Shown: one piece after another, positions 41,175-50,674 of the stretch | Position numbering within the stretch: the stretch's first letter is position 1 | Layout of the letters: every line of letters begins with the position of its first letter | Assembly: GCF_900109315.1 (NCBI RefSeq) | Contig: NZ_FOJC01000009.1 | Coordinates: 1-60,136, forward strand | DNA from: [Haemophilus] ducreyi | Lineage (GTDB): Bacteria > Pseudomonadota > Gammaproteobacteria > Enterobacterales > Pasteurellaceae | Direction of reading: 5' to 3' | DNA: 60,136 bases | The notes under the pieces: model-generated | The model's database searches: none | The model's input: only the letters and a program-made list of their open reading frames with translations | What the model was told of the DNA's origin: nothing | Made by a program: the position numbers and the translations under genes

Positions 41175-41855
41175 ATGTCAAAACCATTACTGCAAATCGC
41201 ACTTGATTCATTAAGTTTAGAAACAGCCGTGGCAGATGCTAAACAAGCAGAAAGTGTAGTAGATATTATTGAATGTGGCACTATTTTAGCTTGTGCAGAA
41301 GGCATGAAAGCGGTCAAAACATTACGTGCATTACACCCAAATCATATTATTGTGTGCGATTTAAAAACGACAGATGGTGGGGCGATTTTAGCCAAAATGG
41401 CATTTGAAGCCGGTGCAGATTGGTTGACGGTTTCTGCGGCGGCACACTCTGCCACTAAAGCGGCTTGTAAAAAAGTATCGGATGAATTTAATGCTGCGCA
41501 TCCAGAATTAAAAGTCAAAAAAGAAATTCAGATTGAAATTTATGGCAATTGGACGGTTGAAAAAGACGTGCAAGAATGGCTAGATTTGGGCGTAACACAA
41601 GCGATTTATCACCGCTCACGTGATGCAGAATTAGCCGGTAAAGGTTGGACAGCAGAAGATATTGAATTAATGCAACAATTGTCTCAAAAAGGATTAGCGC
41701 TATCTATTACGGGCGGTATTGTGCCAGAAGACATTCATTTATTTAAAACTGTCAAAAATGCTAAAGCCTTTATTGCAGGTCGAGCATTAGTTGGCGAAAA
41801 AGGTAAGCAAACGGCTAAAGCGATTCGCGCCGAAATTGATAAATATTGGCAATAA
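41175..41855 (+). CDS. ulaD: 3-keto-L-gulonate-6-phosphate decarboxylase (UlaD)
   Basis: This 226-residue enzyme of the orotidine-5'-phosphate decarboxylase suprafamily turns 3-keto-L-gulonate-6-P into L-xylulose-5-P. Seen: PLLQIALDSLSLETAV, VDIIECGTILACAEG, VCDLKTTDGGAILAKMAFEAGADWLTVS (with the metal-binding and catalytic Glu, Asp and Lys), the IEIYGNWT segment and the C-terminal phosphate loop ITGGIVPE...AFIAGRALVG. AGAAGGA precedes the ATG. Confidence 0.95.
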   Translation: MSKPLLQIALDSLSLETAVADAKQAESVVDIIECGTILACAEGMKAVKTLRALHPNHIIVCDLKTTDGGAILAKMAFEAGADWLTVSAAAHSATKAACKKVSDEFNAAHPELKVKKEIQIEIYGNWTVEKDVQEWLDLGVTQAIYHRSRDAELAGKGWTAEDIELMQQLSQKGLALSITGGIVPEDIHLFKTVKNAKAFIAGRALVGEKGKQTAKAIRAEIDKYWQ

Positions 41856-42065
41856 TTAAAACTGGTTGAATTATTAAATTAATGATTCGTTATAACACAT
41901 CATTTAATAGTTTAATCTTTACTCAGTTGAATTAAGTGGTTAATTTGCATAATTATTGTGTAAATTAACCATTTTTAATTGTTTTTAATATTAAAGTTTA
42001 TTTTGAAAGCACTTTCTTTTTGCTTTATTATGTTTATAACCTCTTCGTTATAGGCAGATTAATTC

Positions 42066-43031
42066 ATGAAAAAGTTATCTATTATTACCGTAACGCTTGT
42101 TACTATCGCCTCATCAACTATTTGGGCGAAAGACGTTAATGAAAATAGTTCGGCAGATTATTATCACCAACATATAAAAAATAAATTAAATCGTTTGTCG
42201 AATGAAATTAATGGTTGGTTAGGTGAAACAGATCCTAATCAGCCTGCTTCAGCGATGTTACGGGTAATGTTATATACGGAGTGGAATAGATATGGTGGCG
42301 TAACATATAAACCACGTGTTCGCGGTAAAGTGCGGTTACCGGTTTTACAAAAACATTTGCGAATGATTTTTGGTGATGAAGAATTAGATTATAACAATCG
42401 AGATAAAAATCGACGTGGCAATAATTATGATCAAGCTTTAAAGAAGTATAAAAAATATGATCGTCACCAAGTACGCCGAGATAATAATGCACTTGGTTTG
42501 AATTGGAGTGATGGTATTGAGCGTTTAGGTATTGATACGGATTTTGATGTTGGGCTTCGTGCTGGGACGGATCTTTATGGCCGGTTACGATTAGTGAAAG
42601 AATGGGCGTGGCAGTCAATTCCACAATATAGTACGAAACTAGAACAAATTTACCGCTATGGTAGAAAAAGTAAGCATTATCTTCATACAAATTTAGAGAA
42701 TAAGTGGCAAGAAAACGAGGAAACCTTTATTAATAACCACACTTTCTTAGAATATACTAAACAGGATACGGAATCACTCATTTGGGGTAATAGTTTACAC
42801 CGTGAACATAACTGGGCAAATTATAAACGTTTAAGTTATGGTATTTATGCCGGCGGCAGTTTAAATAAACAGAATGCCAAATTGAATAGTTATGGGCCTT
42901 TTATTACCTATCGGCAGCCTATTTTAAGTAATTGGTTGTTTATTCAGCCGGAAGTGAGTTTTTATAATAATAAAGATCAGAAAAAATCTCACTTTATTAA
43001 TGCGTTTGTCCGTTTAGAAGCGGTCTTTTGA
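42066..43031 (+). CDS. Uncharacterised outer-membrane-like protein
   Basis: This 321-residue protein is not recognised. It has a Sec signal peptide (MKK, hydrophobic to about 19, cleavage likely after IWA at about 21). A helical or charged stretch is followed by alternating-hydrophobicity segments such as RVMLYTEWNRYGGVTYKPRVRGKVRLP and SYGIYAGGSL, ending in LFIQPEVSFYNN...INAFVRLEAVF. The C-terminal aromatic residue and strand pattern resemble an outer membrane barrel. There is no lipobox. It lies 210 bp after ulaD and has its own terminator; a link to sugar uptake is possible but only by position. Confidence 0.6.
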   Translation: MKKLSIITVTLVTIASSTIWAKDVNENSSADYYHQHIKNKLNRLSNEINGWLGETDPNQPASAMLRVMLYTEWNRYGGVTYKPRVRGKVRLPVLQKHLRMIFGDEELDYNNRDKNRRGNNYDQALKKYKKYDRHQVRRDNNALGLNWSDGIERLGIDTDFDVGLRAGTDLYGRLRLVKEWAWQSIPQYSTKLEQIYRYGRKSKHYLHTNLENKWQENEETFINNHTFLEYTKQDTESLIWGNSLHREHNWANYKRLSYGIYAGGSLNKQNAKLNSYGPFITYRQPILSNWLFIQPEVSFYNNKDQKKSHFINAFVRLEAVF

Positions 43032-43046
43032 TTTCACTTTTTGCCG

Positions 43047-43094
43047 AAAAACCCAAGCCATTTGACTTTTATATGGTTAAGTGGCTTGGGTTTT
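43047..43094. terminator. Terminator between the OMP-like gene and menH
   Basis: A long stem (AAACCCAAGCCA with TGGCTTGGGTTT and outer A/T pairs) with T residues on the plus side lies between convergent genes. Confidence 0.88.
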
Positions 43095-43880
43095 TTATGT
43101 GATGCAAGTGATTTTTTGCAACAACGTTTCTACAAAATCGCTAGGATTCTCTTGGTGGCTATTATGGCCGGCATGGCGAATTAGTTGATAGTTAAGTTGT
43201 TGTTGTGTAGCAAGCTGGCGAAATTTATGATCACGCTCGCCGATCAAAAAAGTAAAGCGGTGTATTTGTGTTTTAACCGTTGAGAGATAATTAGGCTGTT
43301 TAGCTAAGCTGGTGGCCTCTAGCATTTGTGCAATAGCGTGGCCGTTATTATGTTGGCGTTTTCCCAATAAAAATGCCCGCTTTTCTGCACTTAAATCAGC
43401 AAAGACAGGTTGTTGATACCAAGCCTGTAATACTTGTTTGATCGGCTCATTTCGAAAACGGGTTGCCCACTGTTGATCAGTTTGCCAACGTGCTTGACGT
43501 TCATTCGCTAAATGTAAACCTAAATGAGTGCCTTCGAGAAAGGTATGTTGCAAGTCAGGGTTATTGCCATTCAGTGCATAATCTAATGCTATGCGACCGC
43601 CAAGAGAATAACCAACCAAATAAAATGGGCGGTGAGAAAGTTGTTGTTTAATCGTTTGATCAATTAATTGTCGTGCAGTAATAAAATCATCAGATATGAT
43701 CTTATTACTGTTACCGTGTGCAGGTAAATCGATGGTAAGCGGTTGAATTTGAGGATTTTTTTGTAAAAGTGTAACCACTGCTTGCCAATCAGCTTGTGAA
43801 CCTAATAAACCATGTAAAAAAATAATAGGTGTTGTAATTTGGTTATGTGTGTTCGTATTATGCGATTGACAAGCTAACAT
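43095..43880 (-). CDS. menH: 2-succinyl-6-hydroxy-2,4-cyclohexadiene-1-carboxylate synthase (MenH)
   Basis: This 261-residue alpha/beta hydrolase has the menaquinone-pathway features IIFLHGLLGSQADW, TIDLPAHGNS, the nucleophile elbow LVGYSLGGRIAL and a late GHNSHQENP with the catalytic His. It eliminates pyruvate from SEPHCHC. Its start overlaps the menD stop by one base (TAATG), which supports the call and suggests coupling. Confidence 0.92.
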   Translation of the reverse strand: MLACQSHNTNTHNQITTPIIFLHGLLGSQADWQAVVTLLQKNPQIQPLTIDLPAHGNSNKIISDDFITARQLIDQTIKQQLSHRPFYLVGYSLGGRIALDYALNGNNPDLQHTFLEGTHLGLHLANERQARWQTDQQWATRFRNEPIKQVLQAWYQQPVFADLSAEKRAFLLGKRQHNNGHAIAQMLEATSLAKQPNYLSTVKTQIHRFTFLIGERDHKFRQLATQQQLNYQLIRHAGHNSHQENPSDFVETLLQKITCIT

Positions 43881-45589
43881 TAAGCAATTTCCGCTTGTGA
43901 AATTTGTTTAATTAACGATTTATATAAATTGCTACCATCTTGATCATTCACTTTGATTTCAACAATAGTGGCGCTTTTACGTCCATAGGCTAATTTTAAT
44001 TTAGCTTTTAAATCAGCCCAAGTAAATGGTCGGATATACTCAATACCAAACATGGCCGCCACTTGTGAAAATTCATAGTTATGCGATAAACGGTAAAACT
44101 GTTCTTTAACACGTGCTTCAACAGGCAGCATATCAAAAATAGCACCACCACTATTGTTAATCACAAACAAGATAGACGGGGGGTTTATTTTGCTTAATAA
44201 TGAAATTGAATTTAAATCGTGTAAAGCCGAAATATCACCTACTACACCAACGGTCGGTTGCCCACTGCCTTTGGCGATGCCTGCCATAGTGGCGATTAAG
44301 CCATCAATACCACTGGCACCACGGTTTGTGTAAACCGGGTAACCTTCAGGCAATTTACATAAGGCATCAACTAATCTTACAAATAAACTATTACCAATAA
44401 ATAAATTGCCGTTAGTCGCTAAAACTTGTTCAATATGATGCGCTAATGAGGCTTCATTTAAGCTTCCGCCTACTTGTTGTTCAATAAAGCTAGCACAGAA
44501 TTGTGACAAAGCAAGCGGTTCTAATAGCCACGGTTTTTGCCGTAATGGTGGATGAACACGTAAGAAATGGTGTGCCTTAGCCACAAAACGAGTTTGACGG
44601 TGCGCAAATGGATTAAGATAACGTTGATATTCATCTACTTGCCAAAATTCGCCTTTAAAATCCGCTAAATATTTGTTAATGCGTTTACTAATAATCTGCG
44701 AGCCAAATTGAATAACAATATCAGCGTTTAATAGGCGTTCATGTACGGTATTATTTGATAGCCAAATATCCGCATAAGGTAAACTAGCATCAACACAAGA
44801 TTGTATATCCGTTAATAAACACCAACCTAATGTTTCTGCCCACGCTTTTATGCCAACGCCTTGTTCAACCGGCAATTTACCCACAATAATAACGCCTCGT
44901 TTAGTGCGCCAATAGTCCCAATTTTCGTGCATTGATACTTCGCTTTGAATGGATTGACTATTGAGCCATTTGGCTGTTGGCTTAATTAACCAACTTTGTA
45001 ATGGTTTAAGCCATGGCGTATTGTTAATTTCGTTTTCATCTGTCTCGTATAAGGGCTCGGCAAAAGGGGCGTTGATATGAATTACTCCGCCTTGCTGTTG
45101 TTGATTAACACAAGCCTGTTCGATAGTGGCCGCTAACCAACTTGCATTATAGTCAGTTGATGCTTTGGGTAGATGAATATTCGCGATAGGATAATCGGCA
45201 AAAATACCCGGTTGTGTGATTGCTTGGTTAACGCCACAACCGATTAATTCAGGTGGACGATCAGCAGAAAGAACAATCAGTTTATGTTGTGTAAGGCTGG
45301 CCTCAATTAACGCAGGATAAAGATTAGCCACGGCAGTGCCTGAAGTCACAATAATCGCAACCGGATCGTTGGTTGCTTTTGCCATACCGAGTGCAAAAAA
45401 CGCTAAGCCGCGTTCATCAAAATGACTATGGCATTCGGCTTGTTGAGTGTGTTGTAATTGAAGTGCTTCAAGCGTTAACGGTGTGGAACGTGAACCAGGC
45501 GCAATACAAAAATGTTTAACACCATAACGTAATAGGGCATTTAAAATAACTTTTGCCCAAGAACGATTGAAAGAACTGTTCGTACTCAT
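43880..45589 (-). CDS. menD: SEPHCHC synthase (MenD)
   Basis: This 569-residue thiamine-diphosphate enzyme joins isochorismate and 2-oxoglutarate in menaquinone synthesis. Visible: the N-terminal FCIAPGSRSTPLT and HFDERGLAFFALGMAKAT (with the cofactor-activating Glu), TSGTAVANLYPALIEA, SADRPPELIG, and the C-terminal ThDP motif VVGDISALHDLNSISLL...NNSGGAIFDMLP. Slightly longer than the E. coli enzyme. First gene of a menD-menH unit. Confidence 0.96.
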   Translation of the reverse strand: MSTNSSFNRSWAKVILNALLRYGVKHFCIAPGSRSTPLTLEALQLQHTQQAECHSHFDERGLAFFALGMAKATNDPVAIIVTSGTAVANLYPALIEASLTQHKLIVLSADRPPELIGCGVNQAITQPGIFADYPIANIHLPKASTDYNASWLAATIEQACVNQQQQGGVIHINAPFAEPLYETDENEINNTPWLKPLQSWLIKPTAKWLNSQSIQSEVSMHENWDYWRTKRGVIIVGKLPVEQGVGIKAWAETLGWCLLTDIQSCVDASLPYADIWLSNNTVHERLLNADIVIQFGSQIISKRINKYLADFKGEFWQVDEYQRYLNPFAHRQTRFVAKAHHFLRVHPPLRQKPWLLEPLALSQFCASFIEQQVGGSLNEASLAHHIEQVLATNGNLFIGNSLFVRLVDALCKLPEGYPVYTNRGASGIDGLIATMAGIAKGSGQPTVGVVGDISALHDLNSISLLSKINPPSILFVINNSGGAIFDMLPVEARVKEQFYRLSHNYEFSQVAAMFGIEYIRPFTWADLKAKLKLAYGRKSATIVEIKVNDQDGSNLYKSLIKQISQAEIA

Positions 45590-45922
45590 AGCATTTGTGC
45601 TCTCTATAATCTGTTTATCTGCAATAAATATTTTGATTGTAGCAAATTTTCGGACGATATAGCGGATAAATTTCAGTAATTTAGTGAAAAATTAACCATT
45701 TATTGCACCGGCATCATTGTGGTTTATTTGAAAATAGGATCTTATTCACAATTTTGGTAAAAAAATATGGAGCAAATCAATCAAAGGTATATAATAAACA
45801 TAAAATTCACTTCTTTAAATGGATTTATGTTAACGGATTATGATATTTACCAACGATATTAAGCTAAACGGGCGGAGGTCAGTTTATTAGGTAAATTTGT
45901 TTTTCTATTTATAGGAGTTTTT
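45590..45922. other. Intergenic region between divergent menD and nanE'-nanA
   Basis: A 333-bp AT-rich gap. A TATAAT at 45790 (without a good -35 box) and AGGAG at 45913 serve the rightward gene. I see no clear CRP or NanR site. Confidence 0.4.
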
Positions 45923-47299
45923 ATGTCAAAATTATCGCATTCTGAAGTATTAATAATGATTCAGGGTGGCTTAGTGGTCTCTTGTCAACCTGTAGATGAT
46001 GGCTCTATGGATCAGCCTGCAATTGTTGCGGCTATGGCGCAAGCCGCAATTGTGGGGGGCGCAGTAGGAGTAAGAATTGAAGGTGTGCAAAATTTAAAAG
46101 CAACGCGTCCAACGGTAATAGCTCCGATTATCGCCATTGTAAAACGGGATTTACCAGAGAGCGCTGTACGGATTACGCCATTTTTAGCGGATATTGATCA
46201 ATTAGCGGCCGCTGGTGCTGATATTATCGCAGTAGATGGCACGGATAGAGAACGTCCGGTGGCTGTAGTTGCCGCGTTGGAACGCATTCATGCCCAAGGT
46301 TGTTTAGCTATGGCAGACTGTTCAACTTTAGCCGAAGGGCTATATTGTCAGCAATTAGGCTTCGATATTATTGGCAGTACGATGTCTGGTTATACGGGGG
46401 GCGAAGTGCCTGTGGATATAATGAAAAATTTAACCGGTATTTTCAGTGCGTTATTGGTTGCTTTTAATGAAGATGGTTCGATTAATGAACGCGGATTACG
46501 CCAAATCGTACGTTATAATATTGATAAAATGAAAGTATATGGTTTATATGTTGGCGGTTCAACGGGTGAAAATTTTATGCTTTCAACTTCGGAGAAAAAA
46601 GAAATTTTCCGTATTGTTAAAGATGAGGCTAAAGATCAAATTGCGTTAATTGCTCAAGTGGGAAGCGTGAATGTACAAGAAGCGGTTGAATTAGGTAAAT
46701 ATGCGACTGAATTGGGTTATGATTGCCTTTCTGCCGTCACACCGTTTTACTATAAATTTAGTTTCCCTGAGATTAAACATTACTATGATACCATTATTGC
46801 TGAAACCGGTAATAAAATGATTGTTTATTCCATTCCCTTTTTAACCGGAGTAAATATTGGGGTGGAGCAATTTGGTGAGCTTTATCAAAATCCTAATATT
46901 ATCGGCGTCAAATTTACAGCCGGTGATTTTTATTTACTTGAGCGGATTAAAAAAGCTTATCCAAATCATTTAATTTGGGCAGGTTTTGATGAAATGATGG
47001 TGCCTGCGGTTGCTTTAGGGGTAGATGTTGCAATTGGTTCAACATTTAATGTGAATGGGCTTCGTGCGCGTCAGATCTTTGACGCCGTTAAATCAGGTAA
47101 ATTAGCGCAGGCGCTACAAATTCAACACGTGACCAATGATTTAATTGAGGGTATTTTAGCAAATGGTTTATACCTCACTATTAAAGAATTACTCAAACTT
47201 GAGGGCGTTGAGGCGGGTTATTGCCGTGAACCAATGACGGCGAAAGCGACTGAACAGCAATTAGCAGTCGCAAAAGCATTGAAAGCAACATTTTTGTAA
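45923..47299 (+). CDS. nanA: Truncated NanE fused in frame to N-acetylneuraminate lyase NanA
   Basis: One 458-residue frame. Residues 1-164 are the front of ManNAc-6-P 2-epimerase NanE ([36 protein letters not shown] with catalytic Lys74, [17 protein letters not shown]); the last third, with the conserved AEGR glutamate and phosphate loop, is missing. Residues 167-458 are a full-length sialate lyase ([38 protein letters not shown], catalytic Tyr302 and Lys330). The NanA part starts at its own ATG (46421), so free NanA may also be made. Two positions usually conserved in NanA are changed (Asp to Tyr206 before [10 protein letters not shown]; Gly to Val369). nanK, the sia transporter and the regulator are absent nearby. 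The epimerase half is probably inactive. Confidence 0.9.
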   Translation: MSKLSHSEVLIMIQGGLVVSCQPVDDGSMDQPAIVAAMAQAAIVGGAVGVRIEGVQNLKATRPTVIAPIIAIVKRDLPESAVRITPFLADIDQLAAAGADIIAVDGTDRERPVAVVAALERIHAQGCLAMADCSTLAEGLYCQQLGFDIIGSTMSGYTGGEVPVDIMKNLTGIFSALLVAFNEDGSINERGLRQIVRYNIDKMKVYGLYVGGSTGENFMLSTSEKKEIFRIVKDEAKDQIALIAQVGSVNVQEAVELGKYATELGYDCLSAVTPFYYKFSFPEIKHYYDTIIAETGNKMIVYSIPFLTGVNIGVEQFGELYQNPNIIGVKFTAGDFYLLERIKKAYPNHLIWAGFDEMMVPAVALGVDVAIGSTFNVNGLRARQIFDAVKSGKLAQALQIQHVTNDLIEGILANGLYLTIKELLKLEGVEAGYCREPMTAKATEQQLAVAKALKATFL

Positions 47300-47308
47300 A
47301 TGGCTAAA

Positions 47309-47346
47309 AAACCCGCTTGTCGATGGTTTTTGCAAGGCGGGTGTTT
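47309..47346 (+). terminator. Hairpin between nanA and nagB
   Basis: Arms ACCCGCTTG and CAAGGCGGGT with T residues (GTTTT) after the stem. Probably a weak or partial terminator. Confidence 0.5.
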
Positions 47347-47391
47347 TCTCGCCTTTTTTGATCAATACATAAGATAACCAAAGGAAAAATT

Positions 47392-48195
47392 ATGCGTCTT
47401 ATTCCCTTAAAAAATGATCAGCAAGTTGCAAAGTGGGCAGCGCGTTATATTGCTCAACGAATTAATCAATTTAAGCCGAGTGCAGAGCGTCCTTTTGTAT
47501 TAGGCTTACCAACGGGGGGAACACCCTTACAAACTTATCAAGAGTTGATTAAGCTATATCAAGCGGGTGAAGTAAGTTTTAAATATGTTGTGACCTTTAA
47601 TATGGATGAATATGTTGGCTTAGCTCAAGATCATCCTGAAAGTTATCATTCATTTATGCACAATAATTTTTTCAAGCATATCGATATTCAAGCGCAGAAT
47701 ATTAATATTCTAGACGGCAATACGGATGATCATCAGCAAGAATGTCATCGTTATGAAGAAAAAATTAAATCTTACGGCAAAATTCATTTATTTATGGGCG
47801 GTGTTGGGATTGATGGGCATATTGCCTTTAATGAACCGGCTTCCTCATTGGGTTCTCGGACGCGGATTAAAACGTTGACAGAAGATACCTTAATTGCCAA
47901 CTCTCGTTTCTTTAATAACGATATCAGCCAAGTGCCTAAATATGCGTTAACAATTGGGGTTGCAACGTTATTGGATGCAGAAGAAATAATGTTATTGATC
48001 ACCGGTTATAACAAAGCGTTGGCATTACAGGCTGGCGTAGAAGGTTCCGTTAATCATTTATGGACAGTCAGTGCTTTACAATTACATGAACGCAGTATTA
48101 TTGTTTGTGATGAACCCGCCACACAAGAATTAAAAGTAAAAACGGTGAAATATTTTACGCAGTTAGAAGCACAAGAAATTGCAAGTGTATGCTAG
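47392..48195 (+). CDS. nagB: Glucosamine-6-phosphate deaminase
   Basis: This 267-residue enzyme converts GlcN-6-P to fructose-6-P and ammonia. Features: [43 protein letters not shown] (catalytic Asp), [13 protein letters not shown] with the catalytic His loop, SRFF and the allosteric KALALQ region. Full length. It lies 92 bp after the nanE'-nanA frame and 49 bp before nagA. Confidence 0.97.
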   Translation: MRLIPLKNDQQVAKWAARYIAQRINQFKPSAERPFVLGLPTGGTPLQTYQELIKLYQAGEVSFKYVVTFNMDEYVGLAQDHPESYHSFMHNNFFKHIDIQAQNINILDGNTDDHQQECHRYEEKIKSYGKIHLFMGGVGIDGHIAFNEPASSLGSRTRIKTLTEDTLIANSRFFNNDISQVPKYALTIGVATLLDAEEIMLLITGYNKALALQAGVEGSVNHLWTVSALQLHERSIIVCDEPATQELKVKTVKYFTQLEAQEIASVC

Positions 48196-48244
48196 TGTCA
48201 TCAATCAGTTAGCCAAAACGTCAATTAGATTGGGAGAGAGAAGA

Positions 48245-49390
48245 ATGAAATATGCGTTAACGAATGGCGTTATTTATACGGCTAAAGACGTATTGTATGG
48301 TTATGCGGTCGTTGTTGAAAATGGCATCATTCAAGCGGTCGTGCGCCAAACTGAATTGGCGAGTGGGCTAGCCAAGATTGATTTACAAGGAAATAATTTG
48401 ACCGCTGGTTTTATTGATCTGCAATTAAATGGTTGTGGTGGCGTTATGTTTAATGAAGAACCGACAGTTCGCACCTTAGAGATTATGCAACAAACCAATT
48501 TGCGTTCGGGTACAACGAGTTTTTTACCAACCTTTATTACAGCGCCAGATGAGGATATGAAACACGCGGTACAGACTATGCGCGCTTATTTAGCGACACA
48601 CCAAAATCAGGCGTTAGGGTTGCATTTAGAAGGGCCATATCTCAGCCTAGAGAAAAAAGGCGTGCATCGTGCGGAATATGTACGAACACTTTCGCCAGCG
48701 ATGAAACAATTCTTATTGGATAATGCCGATGTTATTAGCAAAATTACCTTAGCGGCTGAAAATCCTGCCGTTGAAGCAATTCCCGAGTTTGTCCAAAAAG
48801 GCATTGTTGTGTCAATAGGCCATTCAAATGCAACTTATCCGGTGGCGAAACAAGCTTTTGCAAAGGGCGCAAGTTTTGCTACGCATTTACATAATGCTAT
48901 GTCGCCAATTAGCAGTGGCCGAGCGATGGGTGTCGTAGGTGCTGTGTTGGACAGTGATGATGTTTATGCGGGTATTATTGTGGATGGATTACACGTGGAG
49001 TTTGGCAATATCAAAATTGCTAAACGCGCCAAGGGTAATAAGTTATGTATTGTGACTGATTCAACCGCAGCGGCTGGGGCCCAGATTGAACAATTCACCT
49101 TTGTGGGTAAAACGGTCTATGTTCGTGATGGCAAATGTGTAGATGCGAATGGTACTTTGGGAGGGGCTTCAATTACGATGATTGAATCAATTAAGAATGC
49201 GGTAGAACAAGTGGGCATTTCATTAGCAGAGAGTTTGCGTATGTGTAATTATTATCCAGCACAAGCAATAGGTGTTGCGGATAAATTAGGTTCCATTGAG
49301 GTAGGTAAAATTGCTAATTTAACCGCTTTTAATCACCGTTTTGAAGTGGTGGCTAGTAGCGTAAATGGTGAATGGTATGCTTTTAATTAA
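48245..49390 (+). CDS. nagA: N-acetylglucosamine-6-phosphate deacetylase
   Basis: This 381-residue amidohydrolase removes acetate from GlcNAc-6-P. Seen: the FIDLQLNGCGG strand, LHLEGPYLSLEKKG (metal Glu), SIGHSNATY and THLHNAMSP (metal histidines), GIIVDGLHVEF, and IVTDSTAAAG with the catalytic Asp. The start at 48245 has GGGAGAGA in front; the longer frame to 48179 overlaps nagB and is ignored. Confidence 0.96.
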   Translation: MKYALTNGVIYTAKDVLYGYAVVVENGIIQAVVRQTELASGLAKIDLQGNNLTAGFIDLQLNGCGGVMFNEEPTVRTLEIMQQTNLRSGTTSFLPTFITAPDEDMKHAVQTMRAYLATHQNQALGLHLEGPYLSLEKKGVHRAEYVRTLSPAMKQFLLDNADVISKITLAAENPAVEAIPEFVQKGIVVSIGHSNATYPVAKQAFAKGASFATHLHNAMSPISSGRAMGVVGAVLDSDDVYAGIIVDGLHVEFGNIKIAKRAKGNKLCIVTDSTAAAGAQIEQFTFVGKTVYVRDGKCVDANGTLGGASITMIESIKNAVEQVGISLAESLRMCNYYPAQAIGVADKLGSIEVGKIANLTAFNHRFEVVASSVNGEWYAFN

Positions 49391-49408
49391 CCCGATATAT
49401 TGTTTGAT

Positions 49409-49436
49409 GCCCTAACATTCAGTTAGGGCTTTTTTA
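49409..49436 (+). terminator. Terminator after nagA
   Basis: The perfect stem GCCCTAAC / GTTAGGGC with a 5-nt loop and a run of T residues separates the nag genes from the wec cluster. Confidence 0.92.
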
Positions 49437-49583
49437 TTGAAAATAGCCCGCGTGTTGTGTGAAAAAAAGTTAGCATAACTTGAGTGCTACATGAGGAGAT
49501 TATTAAAAAAATTTGAGAGCCGTTACCTTTATGCTATTCTGCACATCTGTTATATCATCTTATCGTTTAGGAATAATTTCCTT

Positions 49584-50648
49584 ATGTGGCTTACTTTTAT
49601 CGCAGTTTTTATTGTTTCATTTGCTAGCTTAATTTTGATGCGCCCAGTGGCAGAGAAAATAGGCTTAATAGATAAATCAAACTATCGTAAACGTCATCAA
49701 GGTTTAATTCCTCTTATCGGTGGGATTGCGCTTTTTTTAGGTAATTTAACGTTCTATTTTATTGAATGGCAAGATATGCGTTTGCCTTGGTTATACCTAA
49801 CAGCGGTTACGGTATTGTTAGTGATCGGCTTATTAGATGATCGCTTTGATGTCAGCCCATTTTTACGGATAGGCTTACAAGCAGGGCTAGCAGGATTAAT
49901 GATTTACCACGGACTATCCTTAGAAAGTTTAGGGCAGGTGATTGCTCCATTTAGTATTAAATTAGGCATTTTAGGCACAGTATTTACGATTTTGATTACA
50001 ATTGGCGTGATTAATGCATTTAATATGGTTGATGGTATTGATGGTTTATTAGCCGGATTATCTAGCGCTAGTTTTGCCGGTATTGGCGTGTTGATGTGGT
50101 TAGATGAGCAATATAGCTTAGCTTATTGGTGCTTCGCACTAATTGTCGTATTAATTCCTTATGCCATGTTTAATCTCAGTTTATTAGGTCCTAAATGGAA
50201 AGTGTTTATGGGTGATTCCGGCAGTACCTTAATTGGTTTTACGATTATTTGGATTTTATTGCTCAGTACACAAGGACAGGGTCATGCGATTAGCCCGATC
50301 ACCGGTTTATGGCTAATAGCCGTGCCATTGATTGATATGGTAGCAGTGGTTCTTCGCCGTTTAAAAAAAGGCAAAAGTCCATTTAGACCAGACTGCTTGC
50401 ATTTACATCATTTAATGATGCGGGCAGGGTTAACCTCACGACAAGCATTGGCAGTGATTACGTTAGGTGCGACCATTTGCTCAATGATTGGGGTTTTGGG
50501 TGAATATTATTATTGGAATCAATGGGCCATGACGGCGGGTTTTATCGCCTTATTTTTTATTTATGCTTATTCTATTACGCACGCGTGGCGTATGACGCGT
50601 TTTGTTCGTCGTATGAAACGTAGAGAAAAAAGAAAACAGCACGCTTAA
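49584..50648 (+). CDS. wecA: Undecaprenyl-phosphate GlcNAc-1-phosphate transferase (WecA)
   Basis: This 354-residue integral membrane protein (about 11 helices) starts the polysaccharide by loading GlcNAc-1-P on undecaprenyl phosphate. Family motifs: [29 protein letters not shown] (Asp-Asp), [12 protein letters not shown] (Asn-x-x-x-Asp), VFMGDSGST, and the [10 protein letters not shown] histidine loop. The start at 49584 follows AGGAA; a longer frame from 49491 would add an untypical basic leader. First gene of the wec cluster, with no partner wzzE after it. Confidence 0.95.
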   Translation: MWLTFIAVFIVSFASLILMRPVAEKIGLIDKSNYRKRHQGLIPLIGGIALFLGNLTFYFIEWQDMRLPWLYLTAVTVLLVIGLLDDRFDVSPFLRIGLQAGLAGLMIYHGLSLESLGQVIAPFSIKLGILGTVFTILITIGVINAFNMVDGIDGLLAGLSSASFAGIGVLMWLDEQYSLAYWCFALIVVLIPYAMFNLSLLGPKWKVFMGDSGSTLIGFTIIWILLLSTQGQGHAISPITGLWLIAVPLIDMVAVVLRRLKKGKSPFRPDCLHLHHLMMRAGLTSRQALAVITLGATICSMIGVLGEYYYWNQWAMTAGFIALFFIYAYSITHAWRMTRFVRRMKRREKRKQHA

Positions 50649-50674
50649 TCAAATCTATTAATCAGGCTCGTATA

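Noticed and set aside
49491-49583. N-terminal 31-residue extension of wecA
   Set aside because: The ATG at 49584 has a ribosome site and gives the usual WecA start; the extension is basic and unlike the family.
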